This document shows, piece by piece, positions 38,191 through 45,001 of a stretch of DNA of 53,927 nucleotides. The DNA is taken from NCBI GenBank assembly GCA_012514505.1, contig JAAZAD010000023.1:1-53927 (forward strand), written 5' to 3'. Source of the stretch: Rhodococcus sp. (in: high G+C Gram-positive bacteria). Its GTDB lineage: Bacteria > Actinomycetota > Actinomycetes > Mycobacteriales > Mycobacteriaceae. The notes beneath the pieces are model-generated. The model saw only the letters and a program-made list of their open reading frames with translations, did not search any database and was not told the DNA's origin. The position numbers and the translations under genes are program-made. Position 1 is the first letter of the stretch. Every line of letters starts with the position of its first letter.

Positions 38191-38770
38191 CGTTCTCGTC
38201 CGCCCACGGCACGCGGCACGCATCGGTACTGAACCCCTGATCGGTGATACCGAGCGCCGAGTTCATGCGCGCTCGCATGTTCTCGAGTCCGATCTGATAG
38301 GTCAGCTCCACGACGCCGTCGTTGCCGAAGCGGCGCGCCAGGTCCGCGACCTGCTCGTCCGTGACTCCGTTGTCCCCATGAACATCGCCGGTCATGGCGT
38401 CGGCGTACGCGATGGCAGCCTTCTCGTCGTCCGTATACAAGGTCGATTCGGCGTAGTTTCCGATCTCCTTCAGCCGGGCGACGTCCAGTCCGTCCAGGCG
38501 CTGCAACATCGTGCCGAAGTCGACGCACCAGGAGCAGCCGATGGTCCACGCCACCCGGTACACGGCAATCTCACGCACGTTCGCAGGCAAGACGGTGCAT
38601 GCCTTCTCCGCCGCGAGTTCGGCCACACCAGAGGCGGCCAGCAATTTGGGGTGATGGGCTGTGATCGCGAAGGGCTCGGGCACCTCACCGAACTGTCGAG
38701 CCGCGAACTTGTACGCAACCTTCACGACCGGACCGGCTTCCGCAGGTGTCACAGCGGGAATGCGTGTCAT
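38180..38770 (-). CDS. Carboxymuconolactone decarboxylase/AhpD-like protein
   Basis: A 196-residue AhpD-fold protein. The redox pair is in IGCSWCVDFGTMLQRLDGLD, with the proton-relay region VREIAVYRVAWT before it and LYTDDEKAAIAYADAMTGD after. Such proteins are peroxidase-like or decarboxylase-like; in ECF41 loci they are the standard sigma target. The ATG at 38770 has a GGAGG ribosome binding site. A sequence matching the ECF41 promoter pattern lies 49 bases upstream. The enzyme's substrate is unknown. Confidence 0.9.
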   Translation of the reverse strand: MTRIPAVTPAEAGPVVKVAYKFAARQFGEVPEPFAITAHHPKLLAASGVAELAAEKACTVLPANVREIAVYRVAWTIGCSWCVDFGTMLQRLDGLDVARLKEIGNYAESTLYTDDEKAAIAYADAMTGDVHGDNGVTDEQVADLARRFGNDGVVELTYQIGLENMRARMNSALGITDQGFSTDACRVPWADENVSG

Positions 38771-38818
38771 GATGTCCTCCGTCTTCGCGGGGCGCCATCT
38801 GCGCCCTCCACCCCCTCA

Positions 38819-38845
38819 GACGATGCAGCACGCTCGAACGTGACA
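38819..38845 (-). promoter_or_regulatory. Candidate ECF41-type promoter of the CMD gene
   Basis: On the minus strand TGTCACG (38845-38839), a 16-base spacer and CGTC (38822-38819) match the ECF41 pattern TGTCACA-N16-CGTC that I recall for this sigma group, with one difference. It lies 49 bases before the ATG at 38770. Confidence 0.6.
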
Positions 38846-38889
38846 CCACCGAATCGAGAACGTCGCAGCACACCAACTACGCTGCAGTT

Positions 38890-40077
38890 ATGCCCGAGCG
38901 AGCCCGCAACAGGACCGTCGCACGTCTGCGGCCGTTCACCTCCACGATCTTCGCGGAAATGACCGAACTTGCGGCTCGCCACGACGCCATCAACCTCGGG
39001 CAGGGATACCCCGACACCGACGGACCCGAATCGATGCTCGCCGCGGCACGCCAGGCCATCGCCGACGGGATGAACCAATACCCACCCGGGGCCGGCATGG
39101 CCGTGCTGCGCGAAGCGGTCGCCGCAGACAGAAATCGGCGTTACGGGACACACCTCGATCCCACTGCCGAGGTTCTGATCACCGTCGGCGCGACCGAAGC
39201 GATCAGCGCGACACTGCTGGGTTTGGTCGAACCCGGCGACGAAGTGGTGTTGATCGAGCCCTTCTATGACTCCTACGCGGCCACGGTCGCCTTGGCCGGC
39301 GCCGTCCGCAGAACGGCGCCCCTCGTACCGTCGGGTTCGGGCTTCCGGTTGGACGTGGATGCCCTTCGCACAGCGATCACAGAACGCACCACGATGCTCG
39401 TCGTCAACACCCCTCACAACCCGACAGGAACCGTCTTCACCGACGACGAGATTCGCGCCATCGCAGAACTGGCCTGCGAACACGACCTCCTCGTACTCAG
39501 CGACGAGGTGTACGAACACCTGGTCTTCGACGGGCGTGTACACACTCCACTCTCATCACTCCCCGGGATGTGGGAACGCACCGTCACCGTGTCGAGTGCT
39601 GCGAAGATGTTCAACGTCACTGGATGGAAGATCGGGTGGGCCTGCGGTCCGGCCGATCTGATCGCCGGTGTGCGTGCGGCCAAACAGTACCTGTCCTTCG
39701 TCGGTGGTGCACCGTTCCAACCGGCCGTCGCGCACGCCCTCACACACGAACAGAACTGGGTTCGTGAGATGGCGTCGGATTTGCAGTCCAAACGCGATGT
39801 GCTGCATCGGGCGCTCACCGATGCCGGTTTCGATGTGTTCTCGGGTGGGGGAACCTACTTCCTGTGCGCCGATATTCGCGCAATCGGCGAGCAGGACGGA
39901 ATGACGTTTTGCCGCGCTCTTCCGGAACGAATCGGGGTGGCCGCCGTTCCGATCAGCGTGTTCACCGACCATCCGGATCAATGGAATCACCTGGTGCGCT
40001 TCGCGTTCTGCAAGAAGGATGACGTCCTCGACGAAGCTGCCCGGCGACTGCACACGCTCGGGGAATCTGCACGATGA
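38890..40077 (+). CDS. dapC: N-succinyldiaminopimelate aminotransferase (DapC-like)
   Basis: PLP-dependent class I aminotransferase of 395 residues that closely follows mycobacterial DapC (Rv0858c) as remembered. It should make N-succinyl-diaminopimelate in lysine and cell-wall DAP synthesis. Landmarks are INLGQGYPDTDGPESMLAAA, NQYPPGAGMAVLREAV, VGATEAISATLLGLVEPGDE, NTPHNPTGTVFTDDE, VLSDEVYEHLVFDG and the Schiff-base lysine in SSAAKMFNVTGWKIGW. Its end overlaps the AraC gene by four bases. Related enzymes act on other amino acids, so the exact substrate is an inference from similarity and synteny. Confidence 0.85.
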   Translation: MPERARNRTVARLRPFTSTIFAEMTELAARHDAINLGQGYPDTDGPESMLAAARQAIADGMNQYPPGAGMAVLREAVAADRNRRYGTHLDPTAEVLITVGATEAISATLLGLVEPGDEVVLIEPFYDSYAATVALAGAVRRTAPLVPSGSGFRLDVDALRTAITERTTMLVVNTPHNPTGTVFTDDEIRAIAELACEHDLLVLSDEVYEHLVFDGRVHTPLSSLPGMWERTVTVSSAAKMFNVTGWKIGWACGPADLIAGVRAAKQYLSFVGGAPFQPAVAHALTHEQNWVREMASDLQSKRDVLHRALTDAGFDVFSGGGTYFLCADIRAIGEQDGMTFCRALPERIGVAAVPISVFTDHPDQWNHLVRFAFCKKDDVLDEAARRLHTLGESAR

Positions 40078-41099
40078 AAGCAGATACGGCAAACGCGCGA
40101 ACCATTCCTGCAGACTTCGTCCGACGGGCCCTGGAGTTGTCCGATCAGGCCGGTGCAGATCTCAACTCCGCATTGACCGCAGCTGGTATCACGCCCGCAG
40201 CGCTGGCAGACCCCCTCGCCAGGCTCACACCGGCACAGGTCACCGCGTTCACACAGGAGGTGTGGCGTCTGACCGGCGATGAGTTGTTCGGCCTGGGGCG
40301 GGCGCCTGTCCCCCGCGGAACATTTCGTCTCCTGTGCCTGGCTCTGATTCACTGCCCGGATCTGAAGTCGGTGATCTACCGTCTCGCCGATCTGGTGCGC
40401 GCACTCCCCGCACTGCCGCCGCTACAAGTGGATGCGGGCGAACGCAGCACCCGTGTCACCATCATGACGGGGCACACCAATGACTCGGATCCGTCCGATG
40501 AAGCGGCACGCATCACCACCGACTTCTCTCTCCTTCTTCTGCACCGATTTGCCGCGTGGTTGGTAGGCAAGAGAGTGCCGTTGTTGTCGGTCAAAGTCCC
40601 CTATCCAGCGCCTGTTGCCGGGCTGGCCCAGAACTACGACCACATATTCGGCGTTCCCGTCGCCTTCGGTTGCCCCGAACCTTCTCTGGAGTTCGACAAT
40701 GCGGCGCTGCGCTTTCCAGTGATTCAGACGGAGGACACTCTGGAGGATTACCTTCGCGGTTCGCCGAACCTCCTTCTCTCCGAGCGGGATTACGACTCCG
40801 CCGCATCGGCACAAGTACGCCGCGCCCTCGAACTTGGTGTGGCAGGGCGGACTGCAACCGCCGACGACATCGCCGAAATGCTGTCCATCAGCGTCCCGCA
40901 CCTGCGCCGATTACTTCGCCAGGACGGCACGTCACTCAACCAATTGCGCGAGGAAGTTCTCCGCGACACCGCCGTCGCAGGTCTCCAACGCGGAGAATCA
41001 GTGGAGACACTCTCCACTCTGCTCGGCTTCTCGGAGCCCAGCGCATTTCGCAGAGCTTTCAAGCGCTGGACGGGCAGCACCCCGAGCAACTACCGGTGA
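40074..41099 (+). CDS. AraC family transcriptional regulator
   Basis: A 341-residue regulator. The N-terminal about 220 residues match the arabinose-binding-like domain of OruR/ArgR-type AraC proteins (FVRRALELSDQAGADLNSAL, WRLTGDELFGLGRAPVPRGT, VSFG-like DHIFGVPVAFGCPEPSLEFD). The C-terminus has two helix-turn-helix motifs: TADDIAEMLSISVPHLRRLL and VETLSTLLGFSEPSAFRRAF, with RWTGSTPSNYR at the end. The inducer is unknown. The ATG overlaps the dapC stop (ATGA), so the two are translated together. It converges on the VOC gene with a four-base gap. Confidence 0.9.
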   Translation: MKADTANARTIPADFVRRALELSDQAGADLNSALTAAGITPAALADPLARLTPAQVTAFTQEVWRLTGDELFGLGRAPVPRGTFRLLCLALIHCPDLKSVIYRLADLVRALPALPPLQVDAGERSTRVTIMTGHTNDSDPSDEAARITTDFSLLLLHRFAAWLVGKRVPLLSVKVPYPAPVAGLAQNYDHIFGVPVAFGCPEPSLEFDNAALRFPVIQTEDTLEDYLRGSPNLLLSERDYDSAASAQVRRALELGVAGRTATADDIAEMLSISVPHLRRLLRQDGTSLNQLREEVLRDTAVAGLQRGESVETLSTLLGFSEPSAFRRAFKRWTGSTPSNYR

Positions 41100-41103
41100 G
41101 CCA

Positions 41104-41529
41104 CTAACACAAGCAGAACTCGTTGCTCTCCGGGTCTGTCATTGTGATCCATTCATAGGGACCCTGACTGCCGCGGTGCGAAATGGTGGCCCCAGCAGCA
41201 ACGAGCTTCTCGGCCAACGCTTCACGCCCGTCTCCGGCACGAAGATCCAGGTGAAGGCGGTTCTTCACCTGCTTCGACTCCGGCACGAGTTGGAACAAGA
41301 CACGTGGGCGCTGCGGATGTTCGGGATCGCGGATCGCCGCTCCCCCGCGCCACACGAGCACGACATCGAAAGAGGTCGTGTCCGATTCCTGGGCGTGACC
41401 TGCCTCGATCAACCCACGGATGAAGTCCTCATCACTCGGTTCCACTTCCCAATCGAGCGCGCTCGCCCACCATTTCGCCTGCTGGTGCGGATCTTCCGAA
41501 TCAATTGTGACCTGAAATTCCATCGACAT
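41104..41529 (-). CDS. VOC-fold protein (glyoxalase/bleomycin-resistance type)
   Basis: A 141-residue vicinal-oxygen-chelate protein with two beta-alpha-beta-beta-beta modules: EFQVTIDSEDPHQQAKWWAS at the start, VLFQLVPESKQVKNRLHLDL in the middle, and ALAEKLVAAGATISHRGSQG with WITMTDPESNEFCLC at the end. Candidate metal ligands are the histidine of NRLHLDL and the glutamate of ESNEFCL. Substrate unknown. It begins at ATG 41529. Confidence 0.85.
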   Translation of the reverse strand: MSMEFQVTIDSEDPHQQAKWWASALDWEVEPSDEDFIRGLIEAGHAQESDTTSFDVVLVWRGGAAIRDPEHPQRPRVLFQLVPESKQVKNRLHLDLRAGDGREALAEKLVAAGATISHRGSQGPYEWITMTDPESNEFCLC

Positions 41530-41656
41530 GCGTTCACGTTAAACCTGCCCTCCGACACTTTCTGGTCGAGAGAGGAGACGGGTTGCATCAGGCGACGACC
41601 AGTGGGAACGTCGGTGAAGTACCGATTTCCTGACCTGAGAGGGTGAGCCTGACAGT

Positions 41657-42568
41657 ATGCGTACGGTTGTCGCCGACCACTACCCCACACGTGACCGCAG
41701 CGAGTGCACAGTGAGCGTCCGACAGGATCCCGTCACCTGGGTCGAACCGAATCGCAGCGCTCCCCCGGGCGGACCTCTGTCCGCACGGGAATTCTCAGAC
41801 TACGACGCACGCGGCTTCCATTCGGCGCCGGCGCTGGTCTCCACACGAGATGTCTTCGAACTGGGCGACGAAATGCACCGTCTCGCAGCCGATACCGGGT
41901 TACGCGGTGACGGCCGTGTGATTCGCGAAAACGGAAGCGGTGACGTACGTTCCGTTTTCGACGTTCATCTCCTCAGTTCGGTTGTCGACGAGATCATCCG
42001 TCGACCCGAAGTTGTCGGCATCGTTCGGCAAATCCTGGGCTCCGATGTGTACGTTCACCAGTCACGACTCAACCTCAAACCAGGCTTCGGCGGTGGCGCC
42101 TTCTACTGGCATTCCGACTTCGAGACATGGCACGCCGAAGACGGTATGCCGACGCCACGCGCGGCGAGTATTTCCATCGCGTTGACCGACAATCACGGCT
42201 ACAACGGCGGACTGATGATCATGCCCGGCTCGCACCGGAAGTTCGTCTCATGCGGGGGCAGCACCCCCGACGACTATTTCAAGGAATCGCTGGTCAGCAC
42301 CGCACCACCGACCGGTTCGCCCGACGAGAAGACGCTGACAGGGATGGCCAACGAGCACGGCATCGAGGTCATGACAGGGCCCGCCGGCTCCGCCACCGTC
42401 TTCGATTCGAACTGCATGCACGGGTCGAACGGCAACATCACCCCGTTCGCTCGGTCGAACCTGTTCATCGTGTTCAACAGCGTCGAGAACACGCCAGCGG
42501 AGCCCTACGCGGCACCCGCCCCACGGCCGACGTACCTGGGCAGTCGGGACTTCACCCCGATCAGATAA
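41657..42568 (+). CDS. ectD: Ectoine hydroxylase
   Basis: Non-haem iron, 2-oxoglutarate-dependent dioxygenase that converts ectoine to 5-hydroxyectoine, an osmoprotectant. The 303 residues match the EctD family length. The family signature is plain: VHQSRLNLKPGFGGGAFYWH with the iron-binding HSD of YWHSDFETWHAEDGMP, then SIALTDNHGYNGGLMIMPGS, and the distal histidine in SNCMHGSNGNITPFARSN. No ectA, ectB or ectC lies nearby, so ectoine must be made elsewhere or imported. The ATG at 41657 gives the typical ADHYPTR start. The next gene is an unrelated SOS-controlled AlkB-like gene. Confidence 0.88.
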   Translation: MRTVVADHYPTRDRSECTVSVRQDPVTWVEPNRSAPPGGPLSAREFSDYDARGFHSAPALVSTRDVFELGDEMHRLAADTGLRGDGRVIRENGSGDVRSVFDVHLLSSVVDEIIRRPEVVGIVRQILGSDVYVHQSRLNLKPGFGGGAFYWHSDFETWHAEDGMPTPRAASISIALTDNHGYNGGLMIMPGSHRKFVSCGGSTPDDYFKESLVSTAPPTGSPDEKTLTGMANEHGIEVMTGPAGSATVFDSNCMHGSNGNITPFARSNLFIVFNSVENTPAEPYAAPAPRPTYLGSRDFTPIR

Positions 42569-42570
42569 AA

Positions 42571-42586
42571 TCGAACACCCGTTCGA
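42571..42586. promoter_or_regulatory. LexA (SOS) box upstream of the AlkB-like gene
   Basis: TCGAACACCCGTTCGA matches the LexA consensus TCGAAC-N4-GTTCGA perfectly. It lies 22 bases before the ATG at 42609, just after the ectD stop. A -10-like TAGACT (42597-42602) lies between, six bases before the ATG, so the transcript may be leaderless. Confidence 0.88.
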
Positions 42587-42608
42587 TAACGTGCGGTAGA
42601 CTCGCTGC

Positions 42609-43226
42609 ATGCTTCAGCCATCACTGTTCGACGACTCGGCCCTCGGTGCCGAACTCGGCGAGCTGAATGCGCTGACTCGCACTCCACTCACGCAGGGAGC
42701 GTGGGTCGACACCGCCCCTGGCTGGTTATCGGGTTCCGATGCGTTGTTCGAACGCCTAGTCGATACCGTCCCCTGGCGGTCCGAGCGCAGGCAGATGTAC
42801 GACCGAGTTGTCGATGTTCCCCGGCTCGTCAGCTTCTACGACGAACGGGCACCCTTGCCCGATTCCATGCTGGTCACTAGCCGCGACAGCTTGTCGGCTC
42901 ATTACGCCCGCGAGCTGGGCGAAGCATTCGTGACGTCCGGACTCTGCTACTACCGCGACGGCCACGACAGCGTCGCCTGGCACGGCGACGACACCGGACG
43001 CAGCCGCACAGAAGACACGATGGTCGCCATCCTGTCGCTCGGCGCCGCGCGGTCGCTTCTCCTACGACCGCGCGGCGGTGGCTCGTCGCTGCGATTCACT
43101 CTCGGGCACGGCGACCTGCTCGTGATGGGCGGGTCGTGTCGAACCTGGGAACATTGCGTACCCAAGAGCAAGCGTCCGACAGGACCGCGAATCAGCGTGC
43201 AGTTCCGCACCCGCGGCGTCCGCTGA
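42609..43226 (+). CDS. AlkB-like 2-oxoglutarate-dependent DNA/RNA dealkylase
   Basis: A 205-residue dioxygenase of the AlkB superfamily, which removes alkyl lesions from DNA or RNA oxidatively. The iron ligands are the HxD in SVAWHGDDTG and the distal histidine in RTWEHCVPKSKRP. The 2-oxoglutarate-binding arginines lie in GPRISVQFRTR. LCYYRDGHDSVAWH and AILSLGAARSLLLRPRGGGS are family blocks, while RRQMYDRVVDVPRLVSFYDE is the nucleotide-recognition region. The perfect LexA box upstream supports a DNA-damage role. It converges on the DAHP synthase gene with a three-base gap. Confidence 0.88.
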   Translation: MLQPSLFDDSALGAELGELNALTRTPLTQGAWVDTAPGWLSGSDALFERLVDTVPWRSERRQMYDRVVDVPRLVSFYDERAPLPDSMLVTSRDSLSAHYARELGEAFVTSGLCYYRDGHDSVAWHGDDTGRSRTEDTMVAILSLGAARSLLLRPRGGGSSLRFTLGHGDLLVMGGSCRTWEHCVPKSKRPTGPRISVQFRTRGVR

Positions 43227-43229
43227 CAT

Positions 43230-44324
43230 TCACTTCCGTCGTGTGGCAACAGCACTCGCCAGGCGATCCAACTGCGCTGCCGTGGTGTCCCAATCCAGGC
43301 AGGCATCGGTGATCGACTTGCCGTACGTCAGCTGGTCGGCGTGGCCGAGGGTCAGGTCCTGACGACCGGCCTCCAAGAAGCTTTCGAGCATCACACCGAC
43401 AACGCCCTTTTCCCCGTTCTCGATTCGTGCCGCGAGATCCGAGACGACGTCGATCTGCTTCTCGTGATTCTTGGAGCTGTTGCCGTGGCTCGCATCCACC
43501 ACCATGCGTTCCGGCAGGCCGGCCTTGCTCAGCCGCGCATTCGTGTCGGCGACCGTCTCGGCGTCGTAGTTGGGGCCGTCCGTGCCACCACGCAGAATTA
43601 CGTGGCAGTCGGGATTGCCCGCGGTCCGGACCAATGCTGCACGACCGTCGAGATCGGTTCCCGGGAACACGTGACTTGCTGCGGCAGCACGTGTTCCGTC
43701 GACCGCGACCTGAACGTCTCCCTCGGTGGAGTTCTTGATTCCCACGGGCATGGAGAGGGCGCTGCACAGCTGACGATGCACCTGGCTCGCAGCCGTGCGC
43801 GCGCCGATCGCACCGTAGGACACCAGGTCGGAGATGTACTGAGGCATTATCGGGTCGAGGAACTCGCAGCCGACCGGAAGTCCGAGCTCGGAGATGTCGA
43901 GCAGCAGCTTGCGGCCGATCCGCAGACCGCTGTCGATGTCGAACGTTCCGTCGAGGTGCGGGTCGTTGAGCAGTCCTTTCCAGCCCAACGAGGTGCGCGG
44001 CTTCTCGAAGTACACGCGCATGACGATGTGCAGGTCGTCACGCAACTCTTCGGCCTTCGACGCCAGGCGCCGTGCGTAGTCGATGGCCGCTGCCGGGTCG
44101 TGGACCGAGCAGGGTCCGACGACGACGAGCAGACGGTCGTCGTCGCCGCGCAGGATGTCGACCGTTCCCGCACGCCCGGTCCGGACGGTTGCGGAGGCAA
44201 CATCGCCAGGGGTCAGCTCACCGCGGACCACGGACGGCGGCACCAGTGGGCTCAGCGAGACAGTTCGCTGATTGTCGAGAGTGGATTCCTCGACCGCGAC
44301 GGAATTGTCGATAGTGATAGTCAT
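43230..44324 (-). CDS. aroF: 3-deoxy-7-phosphoheptulonate synthase, class I
   Basis: DAHP synthase of the class I (AroF/G/H) type, 364 residues. It condenses phosphoenolpyruvate with erythrose 4-phosphate as the first step of aromatic amino acid synthesis. Motifs are LVVVGPCSVHDPAAAIDYAR, MRVYFEKPRTSLGWKGLLND, GARTAASQVHRQLCSALSMP, VGIKNSTEGD, VILRGGTDGPNYD and the metal-site VVDASHGNSSKNHEKQ. Actinobacteria usually carry a class II enzyme as the main one, so this is likely the regulated second isozyme. ATG 44324 starts MTITIDN after GGAAACC. A leader peptide gene rich in aromatic codons precedes it. Confidence 0.92.
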   Translation of the reverse strand: MTITIDNSVAVEESTLDNQRTVSLSPLVPPSVVRGELTPGDVASATVRTGRAGTVDILRGDDDRLLVVVGPCSVHDPAAAIDYARRLASKAEELRDDLHIVMRVYFEKPRTSLGWKGLLNDPHLDGTFDIDSGLRIGRKLLLDISELGLPVGCEFLDPIMPQYISDLVSYGAIGARTAASQVHRQLCSALSMPVGIKNSTEGDVQVAVDGTRAAAASHVFPGTDLDGRAALVRTAGNPDCHVILRGGTDGPNYDAETVADTNARLSKAGLPERMVVDASHGNSSKNHEKQIDVVSDLAARIENGEKGVVGVMLESFLEAGRQDLTLGHADQLTYGKSITDACLDWDTTAAQLDRLASAVATRRK

Positions 44325-44373
44325 AATGTCGGTTTCCTGTTCCAACCGACTCGAAGACTGTGAAGAACTCCAG

Positions 44374-44396
44374 CGAGCCGGTCTGTATCCGGCTCG
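44374..44396 (-). promoter_or_regulatory. Stem-loop in the aroF leader
   Basis: CGAGCCGG and CCGGCTCG pair perfectly (8 bp) around a seven-base loop, 11 bases after the leader-peptide stop and about 50 bases before the aroF ATG. Its position fits one arm of a ribosome-mediated attenuator. The alternative pairing was not resolved. Confidence 0.5.
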
Positions 44397-44407
44397 TAGG
44401 GTGGAGG

Positions 44408-44476
44408 TCAGCGCGTGGTTACACCGACCGACCCACCCAGGGCCGGTCTGCTAAACCAGAAATATGCGCGCTGCAT
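44408..44476 (-). CDS. Aromatic leader peptide of aroF (AroR-like)
   Basis: A 22-codon frame starts MQRAYFWFSRPALGG and ends TTR-stop about 83 bases before aroF. Four consecutive aromatic codons (Tyr-Phe-Trp-Phe) lie at positions 5-8. Low charging of tRNA for tyrosine, phenylalanine or tryptophan would stall a ribosome here. This matches the aroR attenuator reported for Corynebacterium glutamicum aroF, as I recall it. A -10-like TACTGT ends seven bases before the ATG, so it may be leaderless. Confidence 0.72.
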   Translation of the reverse strand: MQRAYFWFSRPALGGSVGVTTR

Positions 44477-44499
44477 GCCGACCACAGTAGCGAGTCAAA

Positions 44500-44560
44500 G
44501 GCGGCTTCGCCACTTGTGAGTGGTTGACGAGTCCAGAGACTCGTCAACCACGCACAGGGG
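44500..44560. repeat. Composite palindromic repeat, copy 1
   Basis: A left mini-hairpin GGCGGCTTCGCC (44500-44511) is followed by the main palindrome. Its arms are GTGAGTGGTTGACGAGTC (44516-44533) and GACTCGTCAACCACGCAC (44538-44555), with the loop CAGA and one mismatch in 18 bp. It lies between the divergent aroF leader and the metE riboswitch, an unusual place for a terminator. Confidence 0.85.
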
Positions 44561-44674
44561 GAGTTTCGAAACCCACGGCTGCCGGTGGCGGATTCGCGTT
44601 GTCTGCCTATGCTGGACGGTGCAGCTGGTTCGCCCTGTGCGGTCGTGAGGAGCCCCGAAGACCGCACCCGGCGT

Positions 44675-44861
44675 CGAAGCACGCCCACCCTCAGGGGTGC
44701 GCGTGTGAGAGGGAATCCGGTGAGAATCCGGAACTGTCCCGCAGCGGTGAGCAGGAACGACCGCCGTCACCACGCACTGGGCTTTGATGCCTGGGAAGCG
44801 ACGGCCATTAGGTCCGATGTCGCGAACATCGGCTGCCTGCGAGTCCGAAGACCTGCCGACT
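44675..44861 (+). ncRNA. Cobalamin (B12) riboswitch, metE leader
   Basis: The cobalamin aptamer core is visible: GAGAGGGAATCCGGTGAGAA at 44706-44725, then TCCGGAACTGTCCCGCAGCG, and the 3' block GAGTCCGAAGACCTGCCGAC at 44841-44860. About 140 bases separate it from the metE start and would hold the expression platform. Bound adenosylcobalamin should shut off metE when the B12-dependent enzyme MetH can work. The edges are approximate. Confidence 0.93.
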
Positions 44862-45001
44862 GTGTCGGGCACGCCGTGCCCGACGGTCACCGCCTCGTGG
44901 AATGGGCGAGTGGACCCCGTGCGCCCTGTAGCAACATGCCGGGCTCGCGAGGTGTACCCGCTTGCAGGTGGTGTCCGTCCCGCTATGCATTGGAGAATCT
45001 C

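Noticed and set aside
44585-45001. In-frame N-terminal extension of metE
   Set aside because: It reads through the cobalamin riboswitch; the GTG at 45002 gives the normal MetE length and N-terminus.
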